Position numbers and translations under genes: made by a program. Below, in pieces: positions 50,943 through 59,681 of a DNA stretch of 64,000 bases. The notes beneath the pieces were generated by a model that saw only the letters and a program-made list of their open reading frames with translations, had not been told where the DNA came from and did not search any database. The stretch spans positions 19,617-83,616 of the forward strand of contig NZ_JACYOF010000016.1 of the NCBI RefSeq assembly GCF_014932895.1. Reading direction: 5' to 3'. Positions within the stretch are counted from its first letter, which is position 1; every line of letters begins with the position of its first letter. Source of the stretch: Bacillus thuringiensis. GTDB lineage: Bacteria; Bacillota; Bacilli; Bacillales; Bacillaceae_G.

Positions 50943-52319
50943 ATGATAAAGCGAACGTTAAAACAAGTAGAACAGATGGTAAATGGTACTGGATTAGCAG
51001 AGCAGTATGAGGGCATTACTATACAAGGAGTGTCTATTGATACGAGAAAAATCGAAAAGGGAAATTTATATGTTCCGATTCAAGGTGACCGTTTCGATGG
51101 ACATGCTTTTGTAGATAAAGCTATTGAAAATGGAGCTGTTGCTACATTATGGATGAAAGACGTAGCAAATCCGCCTGAGAATCTTCCTATTATTTTTGTA
51201 GAAGATACGTTATCAGCGTTACAAATGTTATCGAAAAACTATCGTGATCAACTGGATGTTAAAGTTGTAGGTGTAACGGGAAGTAATGGTAAAACATCTA
51301 CGAAAGATATTGTAACAAGTCTTCTTGCAACTAAATTTAAAGTTCAAAAAACAGAGGGAAATTTCAACAATCATATTGGTTTACCCCTTACTATTTTAAA
51401 CCTAGAAGAAAATACAGAAGTTGCTGTGTTAGAAATGGGTATGTCAAGCCGAGGAGAAATTGAATTCTTATCTAAGTTAGCTCGTCCTAATGCAGCTATC
51501 ATTACGAATATTGGTGAGGCGCATTTAATGGATTTAGGTTCTCGTGAGGCAATCGCTGAGGCGAAATTAGAAATTGTTACCGGATTACAAGAAGGTGGAG
51601 TGTTTGTATATAACGGAGATGAGCCGTTATTAACGAATCGTGTTCCTGGAATGGATTTAGTAGCTGAAACAGTTACATTTGGTGATGCGAGAGCAAATGA
51701 TTATTATCCAACTGCTGTAACATTACAGGCGGCTGGTACACATTTTAAAATGAATAGAGATGAAAATATTTCATTCTACTTACCAGTGTTAGGGAAACAT
51801 AATGTGTATAATACCCTAGCTTCAATGGCAATTGCGAAACATTTTGGTGTAACATGGGAAGAGATGAAACAAGGTTTAGTAACACTTCAAATGACAGGTA
51901 TGCGTATGGAAATTGTAAAAACAGATAGTGGATTAACAATTATCAATGATGCTTACAATGCAAGTCCAACAGCTATGGAGGCGGCATTCCATTTAATGAA
52001 CGGTTTAGATGGATTTGCTAAAAAAATCGTTGTGCTCGGTGATATGTTAGAACTTGGAGATCAAGAAGTGCAGTTCCATTATGAGGTCGGTAAATTAATC
52101 GATCCAGCAAAAATCTCACATGTATTCACATACGGTAGATTAGGGGCTCAAATTGCTGAAGGAGCGAAAATTAATTTCCCTAATGAACGTGTAAAGGCGT
52201 ATGATAATAAAGAAGAACTTGTAAAAGATTTACAAGAAGTAGTTGATAAAAAAGATGTTGTATTAGTTAAAGCATCTCGCGGTATGAAATTAGAAGAAGT
52301 TATTACGATGTTGAAATAA
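50943..52319 (+). CDS. murF: UDP-N-acetylmuramoyl-tripeptide--D-Ala-D-Ala ligase
   Basis: Adds D-Ala-D-Ala to UDP-MurNAc-tripeptide in the cytosol; 458 aa. Mur ligase ATP loop GVTGSNGKTSTKD (about 108-120), NFNNHIGLPLTILNL, LEMGMSSRGEI, and the C-domain INDAYNASPTAMEAA. RBS AAGGAGTG. Forms a ddl-murF pair. Confidence 0.96.
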   Translation: MIKRTLKQVEQMVNGTGLAEQYEGITIQGVSIDTRKIEKGNLYVPIQGDRFDGHAFVDKAIENGAVATLWMKDVANPPENLPIIFVEDTLSALQMLSKNYRDQLDVKVVGVTGSNGKTSTKDIVTSLLATKFKVQKTEGNFNNHIGLPLTILNLEENTEVAVLEMGMSSRGEIEFLSKLARPNAAIITNIGEAHLMDLGSREAIAEAKLEIVTGLQEGGVFVYNGDEPLLTNRVPGMDLVAETVTFGDARANDYYPTAVTLQAAGTHFKMNRDENISFYLPVLGKHNVYNTLASMAIAKHFGVTWEEMKQGLVTLQMTGMRMEIVKTDSGLTIINDAYNASPTAMEAAFHLMNGLDGFAKKIVVLGDMLELGDQEVQFHYEVGKLIDPAKISHVFTYGRLGAQIAEGAKINFPNERVKAYDNKEELVKDLQEVVDKKDVVLVKASRGMKLEEVITMLK

Positions 52320-52447
52320 TTGGTGTATATAAATAGGGATGATAGTCACGAAAATAGTGAAAACTTATAATAAGCGCTTACAGTAAATATTAAAAAATAA
52401 AAGTGAAGAAAAAAGCTCTGAATATGAAAATAAGGTAACAGTTGGGT

Positions 52448-52476
52448 TTGCTTTTTACACATACAAAACTTATAAT
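52448..52476 (+). promoter_or_regulatory. Promoter of cshA
   Basis: TTGCTT (52448-52453), 17-bp spacer, TATAAT (52471-52476), giving a 5' UTR of roughly 140 nt. Confidence 0.6.
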
Positions 52477-52549
52477 TGATAAAGTGTAATAACGTTTAGA
52501 AGTATTTTCGTGTAGAATATACGCCCGTTTATATACGTGAGCATTCAGG

Positions 52550-52588
52550 AAAAGGGCTTTTCCGCCAATTCGGAAAATGCCTTTTTTT
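52550..52588 (+). terminator. Leader terminator/attenuator of cshA
   Basis: AAAAGG..TTTTCCG pairs with CGGAAAA..CCTTTT (two internal mismatches), then T7, ending 36 bp before the TTG start. It lies downstream of the only good promoter, so it should attenuate cshA. Confidence 0.75.
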
Positions 52589-52624
52589 AAATGATAAGTA
52601 TAGGATAGAAAAGGAGAAGTAACA

Positions 52625-54202
52625 TTGACAACATTTCGAGAATTAGGATTAAGTGAGTCTTTACTGCAATCTGTTGAAAGTATGGGCTTTGAAGAGGCTA
52701 CGCCGATTCAAGCTGAAACAATTCCACATGCATTGCAAGGTAAAGATATTATTGGGCAAGCGCAAACAGGTACAGGGAAAACAGCAGCATTTGGATTACC
52801 GCTATTAGATAAAGTAGATACTCGTAAAGAAACAGTTCAAGGTATTGTTATCGCGCCAACGCGTGAATTAGCAATTCAGGTTGGAGAAGAACTATACAAA
52901 ATTGGTAAACATAAACGTGTTCGTATTTTACCAATTTACGGTGGTCAAGATATTAACCGCCAAATTCGTGCTCTAAAAAAACACCCACACATTATTGTTG
53001 GTACGCCGGGTCGTATTTTAGATCATATTAACCGTAAAACACTTCGCTTACAAAACGTAGAGACTGTTGTTCTTGACGAAGCGGATGAAATGTTAAACAT
53101 GGGCTTCATTGAAGATATTGAAGCGATTTTAACAGATGTGCCAGAAACACACCAAACATTACTATTCTCAGCAACAATGCCAGACCCAATCCGTCGCATT
53201 GCTGAGCGTTTCATGACTGAGCCTCAACATATTAAAGTAAAAGCAAAAGAAGTAACAATGCCAAACATTCAGCAGTTCTATTTAGAAGTGCAAGAAAAGA
53301 AAAAGTTTGACGTGTTAACACGCTTACTAGATATTCAATCTCCAGAGCTTGCGATTGTATTCGGTCGTACAAAGCGTCGTGTTGATGAATTATCAGAAGC
53401 ATTAAACTTACGTGGATATGCAGCAGAAGGTATTCATGGTGATTTAACTCAGGCGAAACGTATGTCTGTATTACGTAAATTTAAAGAAGGTTCTATTGAA
53501 GTTCTTGTTGCAACAGACGTTGCTGCACGTGGTCTTGATATTTCAGGCGTAACGCACGTGTATAACTTCGATATTCCACAAGATCCAGAATCATATGTTC
53601 ACCGTATCGGTCGTACTGGTCGTGCAGGTAAAAAAGGTATTGCAATGCTATTTGTAACACCACGTGAATCAGGACAATTAAAAAATATCGAGCGTACAAC
53701 AAAACGTAAAATGGACCGTATGGATGCACCGACACTTGACGAGGCATTAGAAGGTCAACAACGTTTAATTGCTGAAAAGCTTCAAAGCACAATTGAAAAT
53801 GAAAACTTAGCATACTACAAGCGTATTGCAGAAGAAATGTTAGAAGAAAATGACTCTGTAACAGTAGTAGCTGCTGCTTTAAAAATGATGACTAAAGAAC
53901 CGGATACAACTCCAATCGCTTTAACATCAGAACCACCAGTTGTTGCAAGAGGCGGCGGTTCTAAAAAACGCGGCGGTAACGGAGGCGGATACCGTGATGG
54001 AAACCGTAATCGTAGTCGTGATGGACGCGGCGGTGGCGATGGTCGTAACCGTGACCGTAACCGTGATGGACGTAATCGTGATGGAAACCGTGATCGTAAT
54101 CGTGATGGTGGTAGTCGCGGTCGTAGAGGTGAAGGTCAAGGTCGCCCAGGATCTTCAAATGGACGCGGCGAAAGAAAACATCATAGCCGTCCACAAGCTT
54201 AA
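52625..54202 (+). CDS. cshA: DEAD-box ATP-dependent RNA helicase CshA
   Basis: 525 aa. Motifs in order: Q-motif ([14 protein letters not shown]), I AQTGTGKT, Ia [44 protein letters not shown]-terminal region is a low-complexity Arg/Asp/Asn/Gly tail (about 440-525) for RNA binding. Unwinds RNA in ribosome biogenesis and the degradosome, and helps at low temperature. TTG start with AAAAGGAGAAG. Reading frames on both strands over the repetitive tail are artefacts. Confidence 0.95.
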   Translation: MTTFRELGLSESLLQSVESMGFEEATPIQAETIPHALQGKDIIGQAQTGTGKTAAFGLPLLDKVDTRKETVQGIVIAPTRELAIQVGEELYKIGKHKRVRILPIYGGQDINRQIRALKKHPHIIVGTPGRILDHINRKTLRLQNVETVVLDEADEMLNMGFIEDIEAILTDVPETHQTLLFSATMPDPIRRIAERFMTEPQHIKVKAKEVTMPNIQQFYLEVQEKKKFDVLTRLLDIQSPELAIVFGRTKRRVDELSEALNLRGYAAEGIHGDLTQAKRMSVLRKFKEGSIEVLVATDVAARGLDISGVTHVYNFDIPQDPESYVHRIGRTGRAGKKGIAMLFVTPRESGQLKNIERTTKRKMDRMDAPTLDEALEGQQRLIAEKLQSTIENENLAYYKRIAEEMLEENDSVTVVAAALKMMTKEPDTTPIALTSEPPVVARGGGSKKRGGNGGGYRDGNRNRSRDGRGGGDGRNRDRNRDGRNRDGNRDRNRDGGSRGRRGEGQGRPGSSNGRGERKHHSRPQA

Positions 54203-54203
54203 T

Positions 54204-54242
54204 AAAAAAGAGAATGCCCTTTGCTGGCATTCTCTTTTTTTA
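54204..54242 (+). terminator. Terminator of cshA
   Basis: AAAAAAGAGAATGCC / GGCATTCTCTTTTTT perfect. Confidence 0.93.
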
Positions 54243-54294
54243 TTTCTGTAATTGTGTATACTACATAATAACTTGTGTAGAAAAGAGGTGCTAT

Positions 54295-55257
54295 ATGCTT
54301 GTAAGACTTGGGTATGTCGCGATGAGTGTACATTTGAAGAATGCATCCCCATCTCAAACGATGACGTACGCACAGTTTCAGAAAATAGATGATCGTGATG
54401 CTGCAATTCGTAAACTTGAAAGAATTGCTAATTCCAATTTGGAAAATTGTTTACGACTATTAAAACATAATAAAGGGCATAATATCTCTTTTTTTCGACT
54501 TAGTTCCAAGTTAATCCCTTTAGCAAATCATGAGGAGTTGCTAGAGTGGAACTATATTCGTCCTTTAAAAGAAAATTTGAAAGAGTTAGGTGAATATGCA
54601 ATTCGTATGAATATGCGAATTGATTTCCATCCAGATCATTTCGTTGTACTAAATTCACCTGAGGAAAGTATTTTTAAGCAATCTGTAAAGACATTGCAGA
54701 TGCATAAAAAAATATTGAAGGGCATGGGAGTTGAACATAAGCAACGATGTGTATTGCATGTTGGTGGCGGATATAAAGATAAAGAGCTCGCATTAGAGCG
54801 TTTTATAGAAAATTGGTCTAACGTTCCAAGGGGTATTCAAGAGATGATTATGTTGGAAAATGATGATACAACCTTTACGCTAGAGGAAACATTGTATTTA
54901 GGAGAAAAATTAGACATTCCAATCGTTTTTGATTTGCATCACCATATGATGAATAACGAACAAGAAGATTGGCATGAAGATTGGGCGCGGGTTGTCCATA
55001 CGTGGAAAACATCTTTGCTGCCAGTTAAAATGCATATATCTAGCCCTAGAGAAGGAAAAGACCCAAGAGCGCATGCGGATTTCATTGATGTGGATACATT
55101 TTTATCTTTTTTAAGAAGGATAAAGGGAAGTGTTGGGCAAATTGATTGTATGATTGAGGCGAAGAAGAAGGATGAGTCGTTATTTCAATTAATGAGAGAT
55201 TTAAGTCAACAAACAGACGTGGAAATTATCGATGGTGCGAGCTTCTATATTAAATGA
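54295..55257 (+). CDS. uvsE: UV damage endonuclease UvsE/UVDE
   Basis: 320 aa TIM-barrel nuclease that nicks DNA 5' of UV photoproducts. MLVRLGYVAMSVHLKNASPS, HNISFFRLSSKLIPLANH, RIDFHPDHFVVLNSP, HVGGGYKDKELALERF, MLENDDTTFTLEE and FDLHHHMMN are the family blocks with metal ligands. Start set at 54295 (AAGAGGTG); earlier codons run through the cshA terminator. Ends 8 bp inside the convergent rhomboid gene. Confidence 0.93.
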   Translation: MLVRLGYVAMSVHLKNASPSQTMTYAQFQKIDDRDAAIRKLERIANSNLENCLRLLKHNKGHNISFFRLSSKLIPLANHEELLEWNYIRPLKENLKELGEYAIRMNMRIDFHPDHFVVLNSPEESIFKQSVKTLQMHKKILKGMGVEHKQRCVLHVGGGYKDKELALERFIENWSNVPRGIQEMIMLENDDTTFTLEETLYLGEKLDIPIVFDLHHHMMNNEQEDWHEDWARVVHTWKTSLLPVKMHISSPREGKDPRAHADFIDVDTFLSFLRRIKGSVGQIDCMIEAKKKDESLFQLMRDLSQQTDVEIIDGASFYIK

Positions 55258-55822
55258 GCTTTGCACCATCGTTTTCTTTTGTTAAAAAAGGAGTCAAAAC
55301 GCCGCCGATTATTAAGCCTGTTAAATGACTTATAGGGTTGGCGGAAGGATTAAAGAACGTAAATAGCAGTAATATAAGTATCATGATTGAAAAAATAGCA
55401 ATTTCTTTTGGTCTTGATGAGCGGTATCGACTATACAATAAAAATAATTGTGCGCCTAGTAGTCCGAAAACACTACCAGATGCTCCTGCGTGAATATATT
55501 CAAGGGGCATAATAATATAAGAAGAGATATTTCCAGAAATTCCGGAAAGAAAAAATATTAAGATGAAAGAAAAGTGTCCGAGTTGTTTTTCGATAGAAGA
55601 ACCAAGCACGAATAAGCAAATACTATTAGAAAGAAAGTGTTGTAAGTCTACGTGTACAAGTAATGAAGTTATGAGACGCCACCATTCTCCTTTAGCGATA
55701 TATTCGTTATAGGCAGCCATTGGGAAAAGAAAAAAGTCGCCTAACATAATCGTGATTAAGTGAATAAGGAGTAAGGAGAGAATGATCGGTTGTAAGGAAA
55801 TGCGAGTAGGCCGTATTAGCAT
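55250..55822 (-). CDS. Rhomboid-family intramembrane serine protease
   Basis: 190 aa, six TM. GASGSVFGLLGA (catalytic Ser, about 116) and ISHLTGLIIGG (catalytic His, about 168) with WWRLITSLLVHVDLQHFLSN upstream. Matches the B. subtilis YdcA position next to acpS. Cleaves membrane proteins within the bilayer; substrates unknown. Divergent from acpS. Confidence 0.9.
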   Translation of the reverse strand: MLIRPTRISLQPIILSLLLIHLITIMLGDFFLFPMAAYNEYIAKGEWWRLITSLLVHVDLQHFLSNSICLFVLGSSIEKQLGHFSFILIFFLSGISGNISSYIIMPLEYIHAGASGSVFGLLGAQLFLLYSRYRSSRPKEIAIFSIMILILLLFTFFNPSANPISHLTGLIIGGVLTPFLTKENDGAKLI

Positions 55823-55914
55823 GTTGTTAGTATCACTCCTTTTGCATCAGAAAGATTCTCTGTTATTCTTACAATATGAAAAAAGAAAGCTAAATAGAAG
55901 AAGGGGATTTCGAA

Positions 55915-56274
55915 ATGATTGTAGGGATTGGAATCGATATTATTGAATTGAGTCGAATTGAAAAAATGCTAGATGGAAAGCTTAAATTTATGGAGCGTAT
56001 ATTAACTGAAAATGAATGTAATGTTGCTAAAGAGTTGAAAGGAAGTCGCCTGACAGAGTTTGTAGCTGGAAGATTTGCAGCGAAAGAGGCGTATTCAAAG
56101 GCTGTAGGTACTGGTATCGGGAAAGAAGTAAGTTTTTTAGATATTGAAGTGAAAAACGATGATAGAGGTAAGCCGATTCTTATTGCAAATACAGAGCATA
56201 TTGTTCATTTATCAATTAGCCATAGTAAGGAATTTGCTGTTGCTCAAGTTGTTTTAGAAAGCTCGTCACGCTAG
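55915..56274 (+). CDS. acpS: Holo-[acyl-carrier-protein] synthase
   Basis: 119 aa. Transfers phosphopantetheine from CoA to acyl carrier protein. GIGIDIIELSRIEK (Mg Asp), FAAKEAYSKAVGTG (Mg Glu and the conserved KEA) and HLSISHSKEFAVAQVV are the signature blocks. Conserved rhomboid-acpS-ydcC-alr order. Confidence 0.96.
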   Translation: MIVGIGIDIIELSRIEKMLDGKLKFMERILTENECNVAKELKGSRLTEFVAGRFAAKEAYSKAVGTGIGKEVSFLDIEVKNDDRGKPILIANTEHIVHLSISHSKEFAVAQVVLESSSR

Positions 56275-56367
56275 TCTGCATATTTTATATCTTTGTCTCA
56301 TATATTTGAGGTAGCGATAAGGAAGGCACATCTTCCATTTATTTATAGGGGCAAAGGGGCTGAAGTG

Positions 56368-57381
56368 ATGAAAAGGCGTCTGTTTTTAGTTCTTGTCGGT
56401 TTATTGACCGTTTTTGTGTTGGCGGGTTGTGTGGAAAAAAAACAAGATGATATCGTGAGAGATTTAGAAGCGAAAGTGAAAGGAATGAAAAGTTATCAAG
56501 CTGAAGCGAAATTATCTATTAAAACAGGAAATGAGCCTCAGGAGTATAACGTAGAAATTTGGCATAAGGAACCTTCTTTTTATCGTGTGAATTTACAGAA
56601 TGCAAAAAAAGATCAGAGCCAAATTATTTTAAGAAATGAAGAAGGTGTATTTGTATTAACGCCAGCGCTTAATAAGAGTTTCCGTTTTCAAAGCGATTGG
56701 CCGCAAAATAGTAGCCAGGCTTATTTATATGAATCACTTGTAAGGGATATTTTGCAGGACAAGAAAAACCTTACTTTCAAGAAAACAGATAAGTATTATA
56801 TTTTTAAAACAAAAACAAACTATCAACATCAAAATATGTTGCCGAAACAAGAGATTACATTGAAGAAAAGTGATTTAACGCCAGTTTCGGTGAAGCTAAT
56901 GGATAATGATCAAAATGTTCTTGTGAAAGTAGATTTCTCTAAGGTGAAATTCGATGCAAAATTTGATAAAGGCGCATTTGATACGAAACAGAATATGTCT
57001 AGAGCACAAGTAGATGTTCAAACAACAGCGAAAGAAGACAAACCGTTTGCTATTTTGTATCCAAGTGATACGCCGCAAGGTATGACGCTGAAAGATGAAC
57101 AAGAGTTGAAGACAGACAGTGGCAAGCGTGCGATACTCACATACACTGGAAATAAGAAATCCTTTACTTTAATACAAGAAAAGGCAAAAGTTGCAGAGGC
57201 TTCATCAGCGATTAGTGTAAGTGGGGAATTGGTTGATCTTGGTTTCACAATTGGAGCATTGACGAAAGACTCTTTAACGTGGTCGCATAACGGAGTGGAA
57301 TATATGCTCGTGTCTAAAGGTTTAGAGCCGAAGGAGCTATTAATGGTTGCTCGTTCGGTTACAGCGAAGCAGGTGAAGTGA
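56368..57381 (+). CDS. LolA-like outer-surface lipoprotein (YdcC-type)
   Basis: 337 aa: signal with lipobox LAGC (Cys about 21), then a LolA-fold beta domain (MKSYQAEAKLSIKTGNEPQ, VEIWHKEPSFYRVNL, IILRNEEGVFVLTPALNKSFRFQS) and a C-terminal DUF4367-like section. B. subtilis YdcC at the same place is a sporulation lipoprotein. Start at 56368 (AAAGGGG); the earlier frame lacks a site and would hide the signal. Confidence 0.88.
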   Translation: MKRRLFLVLVGLLTVFVLAGCVEKKQDDIVRDLEAKVKGMKSYQAEAKLSIKTGNEPQEYNVEIWHKEPSFYRVNLQNAKKDQSQIILRNEEGVFVLTPALNKSFRFQSDWPQNSSQAYLYESLVRDILQDKKNLTFKKTDKYYIFKTKTNYQHQNMLPKQEITLKKSDLTPVSVKLMDNDQNVLVKVDFSKVKFDAKFDKGAFDTKQNMSRAQVDVQTTAKEDKPFAILYPSDTPQGMTLKDEQELKTDSGKRAILTYTGNKKSFTLIQEKAKVAEASSAISVSGELVDLGFTIGALTKDSLTWSHNGVEYMLVSKGLEPKELLMVARSVTAKQVK

Positions 57382-57499
57382 ACTTCTTAGACGTGGTGAT
57401 ATATGTGCGCCACGTCTTTTCTTAGTTTGAAGGGTGGATTTTATAAAAGAAGCATATAAAAGAATAAGCTTCGCATATCGTGTATAAGGAAGTGTATTT

Positions 57500-58669
57500 A
57501 TGGAAGAAGCACCATTTTACCGTGACACTTGGGTGGAAGTGGATTTAGATGCAATCTATAACAATATTACACACATTAAAGAGTTCATCCCAAGTGATGT
57601 GGAAATTTTTGCTGTAGTTAAAGGGAATGCATATGGACACGATTATGTACCGGTGGCTAAAACGGCATTAGAAGCAGGTGCAACAAGGTTAGCGGTTGCT
57701 TTTTTAGATGAAGCTTTAGTGCTTCGGAGGGCTGGCATTACTGCACCAATTTTAGTGTTAGGTCCCTCGCCGCCTCGTGATGTAAATGTAGCTGCTGAAA
57801 ATGATGTAGCGCTAACTGTTTTTCAAAAAGAATGGGTGGAAGAAGCGATTAAACTTTGGGATGGTTCATCTATAATGAAATTCCATATTAACTTTGATAG
57901 TGGTATGGGGAGAATTGGAATACGTGAACGTAAAGAGTTAAAAGAATTCTTAAAGAGTTTAGAAGGTGCATCATTTTTAGAGTTAGAAGGGGTATACACA
58001 CATTTTGCAACAGCAGATGAGGTTGAGACTTCGTACTTTGATAAGCAATATAACACGTTCTTACAACAGTTAAGTTGGTTGAAAGAATTCGGCGTGGATC
58101 CTAAATTTGTTCATACAGCTAACAGCGCTGCAACGTTACGTTTTCATGGGATTACATTTAATGCAGTACGAATTGGCATTGCGATGTATGGATTATCTCC
58201 GTCTGTAGAAATACGCCCTTTTTTGCCAATTAAATTAGAACCAGCGCTATCACTGCATACGAAAGTTGCTCATATTAAACAGGTGATTAAAGGGGATGGG
58301 ATCAGTTATAACGTCACTTACCGAACGAAAACTGAAGAGTGGATTGCAACTGTTGCGATTGGATATGCAGATGGCTGGCTTAGAAGATTACAAGGATTTG
58401 AAGTGCTTGTAAATGGTAAAAGGGTACCGATTGTAGGGCGAGTAACGATGGATCAATTTATGATTCATCTTCCTTGTGAAGTGCCGCTTGGTACGAAAGT
58501 TACACTCATTGGAAGGCAAGGCGATGAGTATATTAGCGCTACAGAGGTTGCGGAATATTCCGGGACTATTAATTATGAAGTTATTGCAACGATCAGTTTC
58601 CGGGTGCCGAGAATATTTATACGGAATGGTAAGGTTGTGGAGGTAATTAATTACTTGAACAATATATAG
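57500..58669 (+). CDS. alr: Alanine racemase
   Basis: PLP enzyme giving D-alanine for the wall, upstream of Ddl; 389 aa. AVVKGNAYGHD holds the PLP lysine (about 41), FDSGMGRIGI, HTANSAATLRF, and the second-base tyrosine near GDGISYNVTYRT. RBS AAGGAAGTG. Between ydcC and ndoAI as in Bacillus generally. The gap 58670-58977 (308 bp) holds only the ndoAI promoter. Confidence 0.96.
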   Translation: MEEAPFYRDTWVEVDLDAIYNNITHIKEFIPSDVEIFAVVKGNAYGHDYVPVAKTALEAGATRLAVAFLDEALVLRRAGITAPILVLGPSPPRDVNVAAENDVALTVFQKEWVEEAIKLWDGSSIMKFHINFDSGMGRIGIRERKELKEFLKSLEGASFLELEGVYTHFATADEVETSYFDKQYNTFLQQLSWLKEFGVDPKFVHTANSAATLRFHGITFNAVRIGIAMYGLSPSVEIRPFLPIKLEPALSLHTKVAHIKQVIKGDGISYNVTYRTKTEEWIATVAIGYADGWLRRLQGFEVLVNGKRVPIVGRVTMDQFMIHLPCEVPLGTKVTLIGRQGDEYISATEVAEYSGTINYEVIATISFRVPRIFIRNGKVVEVINYLNNI

Positions 58670-58893
58670 AAGGCGGTATAATTTGCTTCTTGTCATTTAA
58701 GGGGACTTTTCATTGATGGAGAATAAGCTCTTTTTGATGAGAAGCTTTTTACTTATAGTCATTTTTCATATAAGTTGAACGTAAATTTTGAAGAGAAATT
58801 CTTTTGCTTCTTATTTGTAAGGAGATAAAAAATAAAAGAAGATGAATGTTTTGTTTGTGAATTGGAAAACATAAGCAAGGGATAAGGAAGTCT

Positions 58894-58922
58894 TTGCAAC
58901 AGGCTCCATACAATGGTATTAT
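58894..58922 (+). promoter_or_regulatory. Promoter of ndoAI-ndoA
   Basis: TTGCAA, 17-bp spacer, TATTAT; 56 bp before the GTG start. Confidence 0.55.
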
Positions 58923-58977
58923 TACAATAGGTGTCATATATATTTGGGTGTGTAGTTGACGGTGGAGGTGTATTTTT

Positions 58978-59265
58978 GTGTCCGAATCAAGTGTAACTAC
59001 TGAAATCGTGGTTCGGTTGCCAAAGCAAATGGTAACGGAATTGGACGGAATTGGAAAACAAGAGAATAAGAATCGCCATGAACTAATTTGCCAGGCAACA
59101 CAACTGTTATTGCGTCAACATAAGACGAAAAAACGCTACCAACATGAATCAATGCGACGTGGGTACATTGAAATGGGAAAAATTAATCTTGGTATTGCAT
59201 CTGAAGCTTTCTTAGCAGAGTATGAAGCAGCTCATACGGTAGAACGCTTAGTTAGCGGGGGGTAA
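58978..59265 (+). CDS. ndoAI: Antitoxin EndoAI (MazE-like, ribbon-helix-helix)
   Basis: 95 aa, GTG start with GGAGGTG. N-terminal RHH DNA-binding fold ([19 protein letters not shown]) and a C-terminal tail that wraps the toxin. Neutralises NdoA and probably autoregulates the operon. 4 bp before ndoA. Confidence 0.94.
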   Translation: MSESSVTTEIVVRLPKQMVTELDGIGKQENKNRHELICQATQLLLRQHKTKKRYQHESMRRGYIEMGKINLGIASEAFLAEYEAAHTVERLVSGG

Positions 59266-59269
59266 TATT

Positions 59270-59620
59270 TTGATTGTAAAACGCGGCGACGTGTATTTTG
59301 CAGACCTTTCCCCAGTTGTTGGTTCTGAGCAAGGAGGCGTTCGTCCGGTTCTTGTCATTCAAAATGACATCGGAAATCGTTTTAGTCCAACGGTGATTGT
59401 AGCGGCTATTACTGCACAGATTCAAAAAGCGAAATTACCCACTCATGTGGAAATTGACGCGAAAAAGTACGGTTTTGAGAGAGATTCTGTTATTTTGCTT
59501 GAGCAGATTCGAACAATCGATAAGCAGCGCTTAACGGACAAAATCACTCATTTAGATGAAGTGATGATGAGTCGTGTAGATGAAGCGTTACAAATTAGTT
59601 TAGGACTAATAGATTTTTAA
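59270..59620 (+). CDS. ndoA: mRNA interferase EndoA (MazF family toxin)
   Basis: 116 aa, TTG start (GGGGGG site). [33 protein letters not shown] (catalytic Arg region) and [11 protein letters not shown] are the PemK/MazF blocks. Sequence-specific endoribonuclease (UACAU in B. subtilis). In B. subtilis the rsbR-sigB operon follows; here tex follows directly. Confidence 0.96.
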   Translation: MIVKRGDVYFADLSPVVGSEQGGVRPVLVIQNDIGNRFSPTVIVAAITAQIQKAKLPTHVEIDAKKYGFERDSVILLEQIRTIDKQRLTDKITHLDEVMMSRVDEALQISLGLIDF

Positions 59621-59631
59621 ATCGGCAGTTT

Positions 59632-59663
59632 AAGTTGCTCTCTTTGAAGGGCAACTTTTTTTA
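59632..59663 (+). terminator. Terminator of ndoAI-ndoA
   Basis: AAGTTGC..CTC / GGGCAACTT hairpin with T-run, 12 bp after the stop and 19 bp before the tex start. Confidence 0.75.
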
Positions 59664-59681
59664 TTATAGAGGAGGTTACGG

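Noticed and set aside
53927-54251. Frames on both strands over the cshA tail
   Set aside because: Produced by the repetitive Arg/Asp/Asn/Gly codons of the helicase tail.
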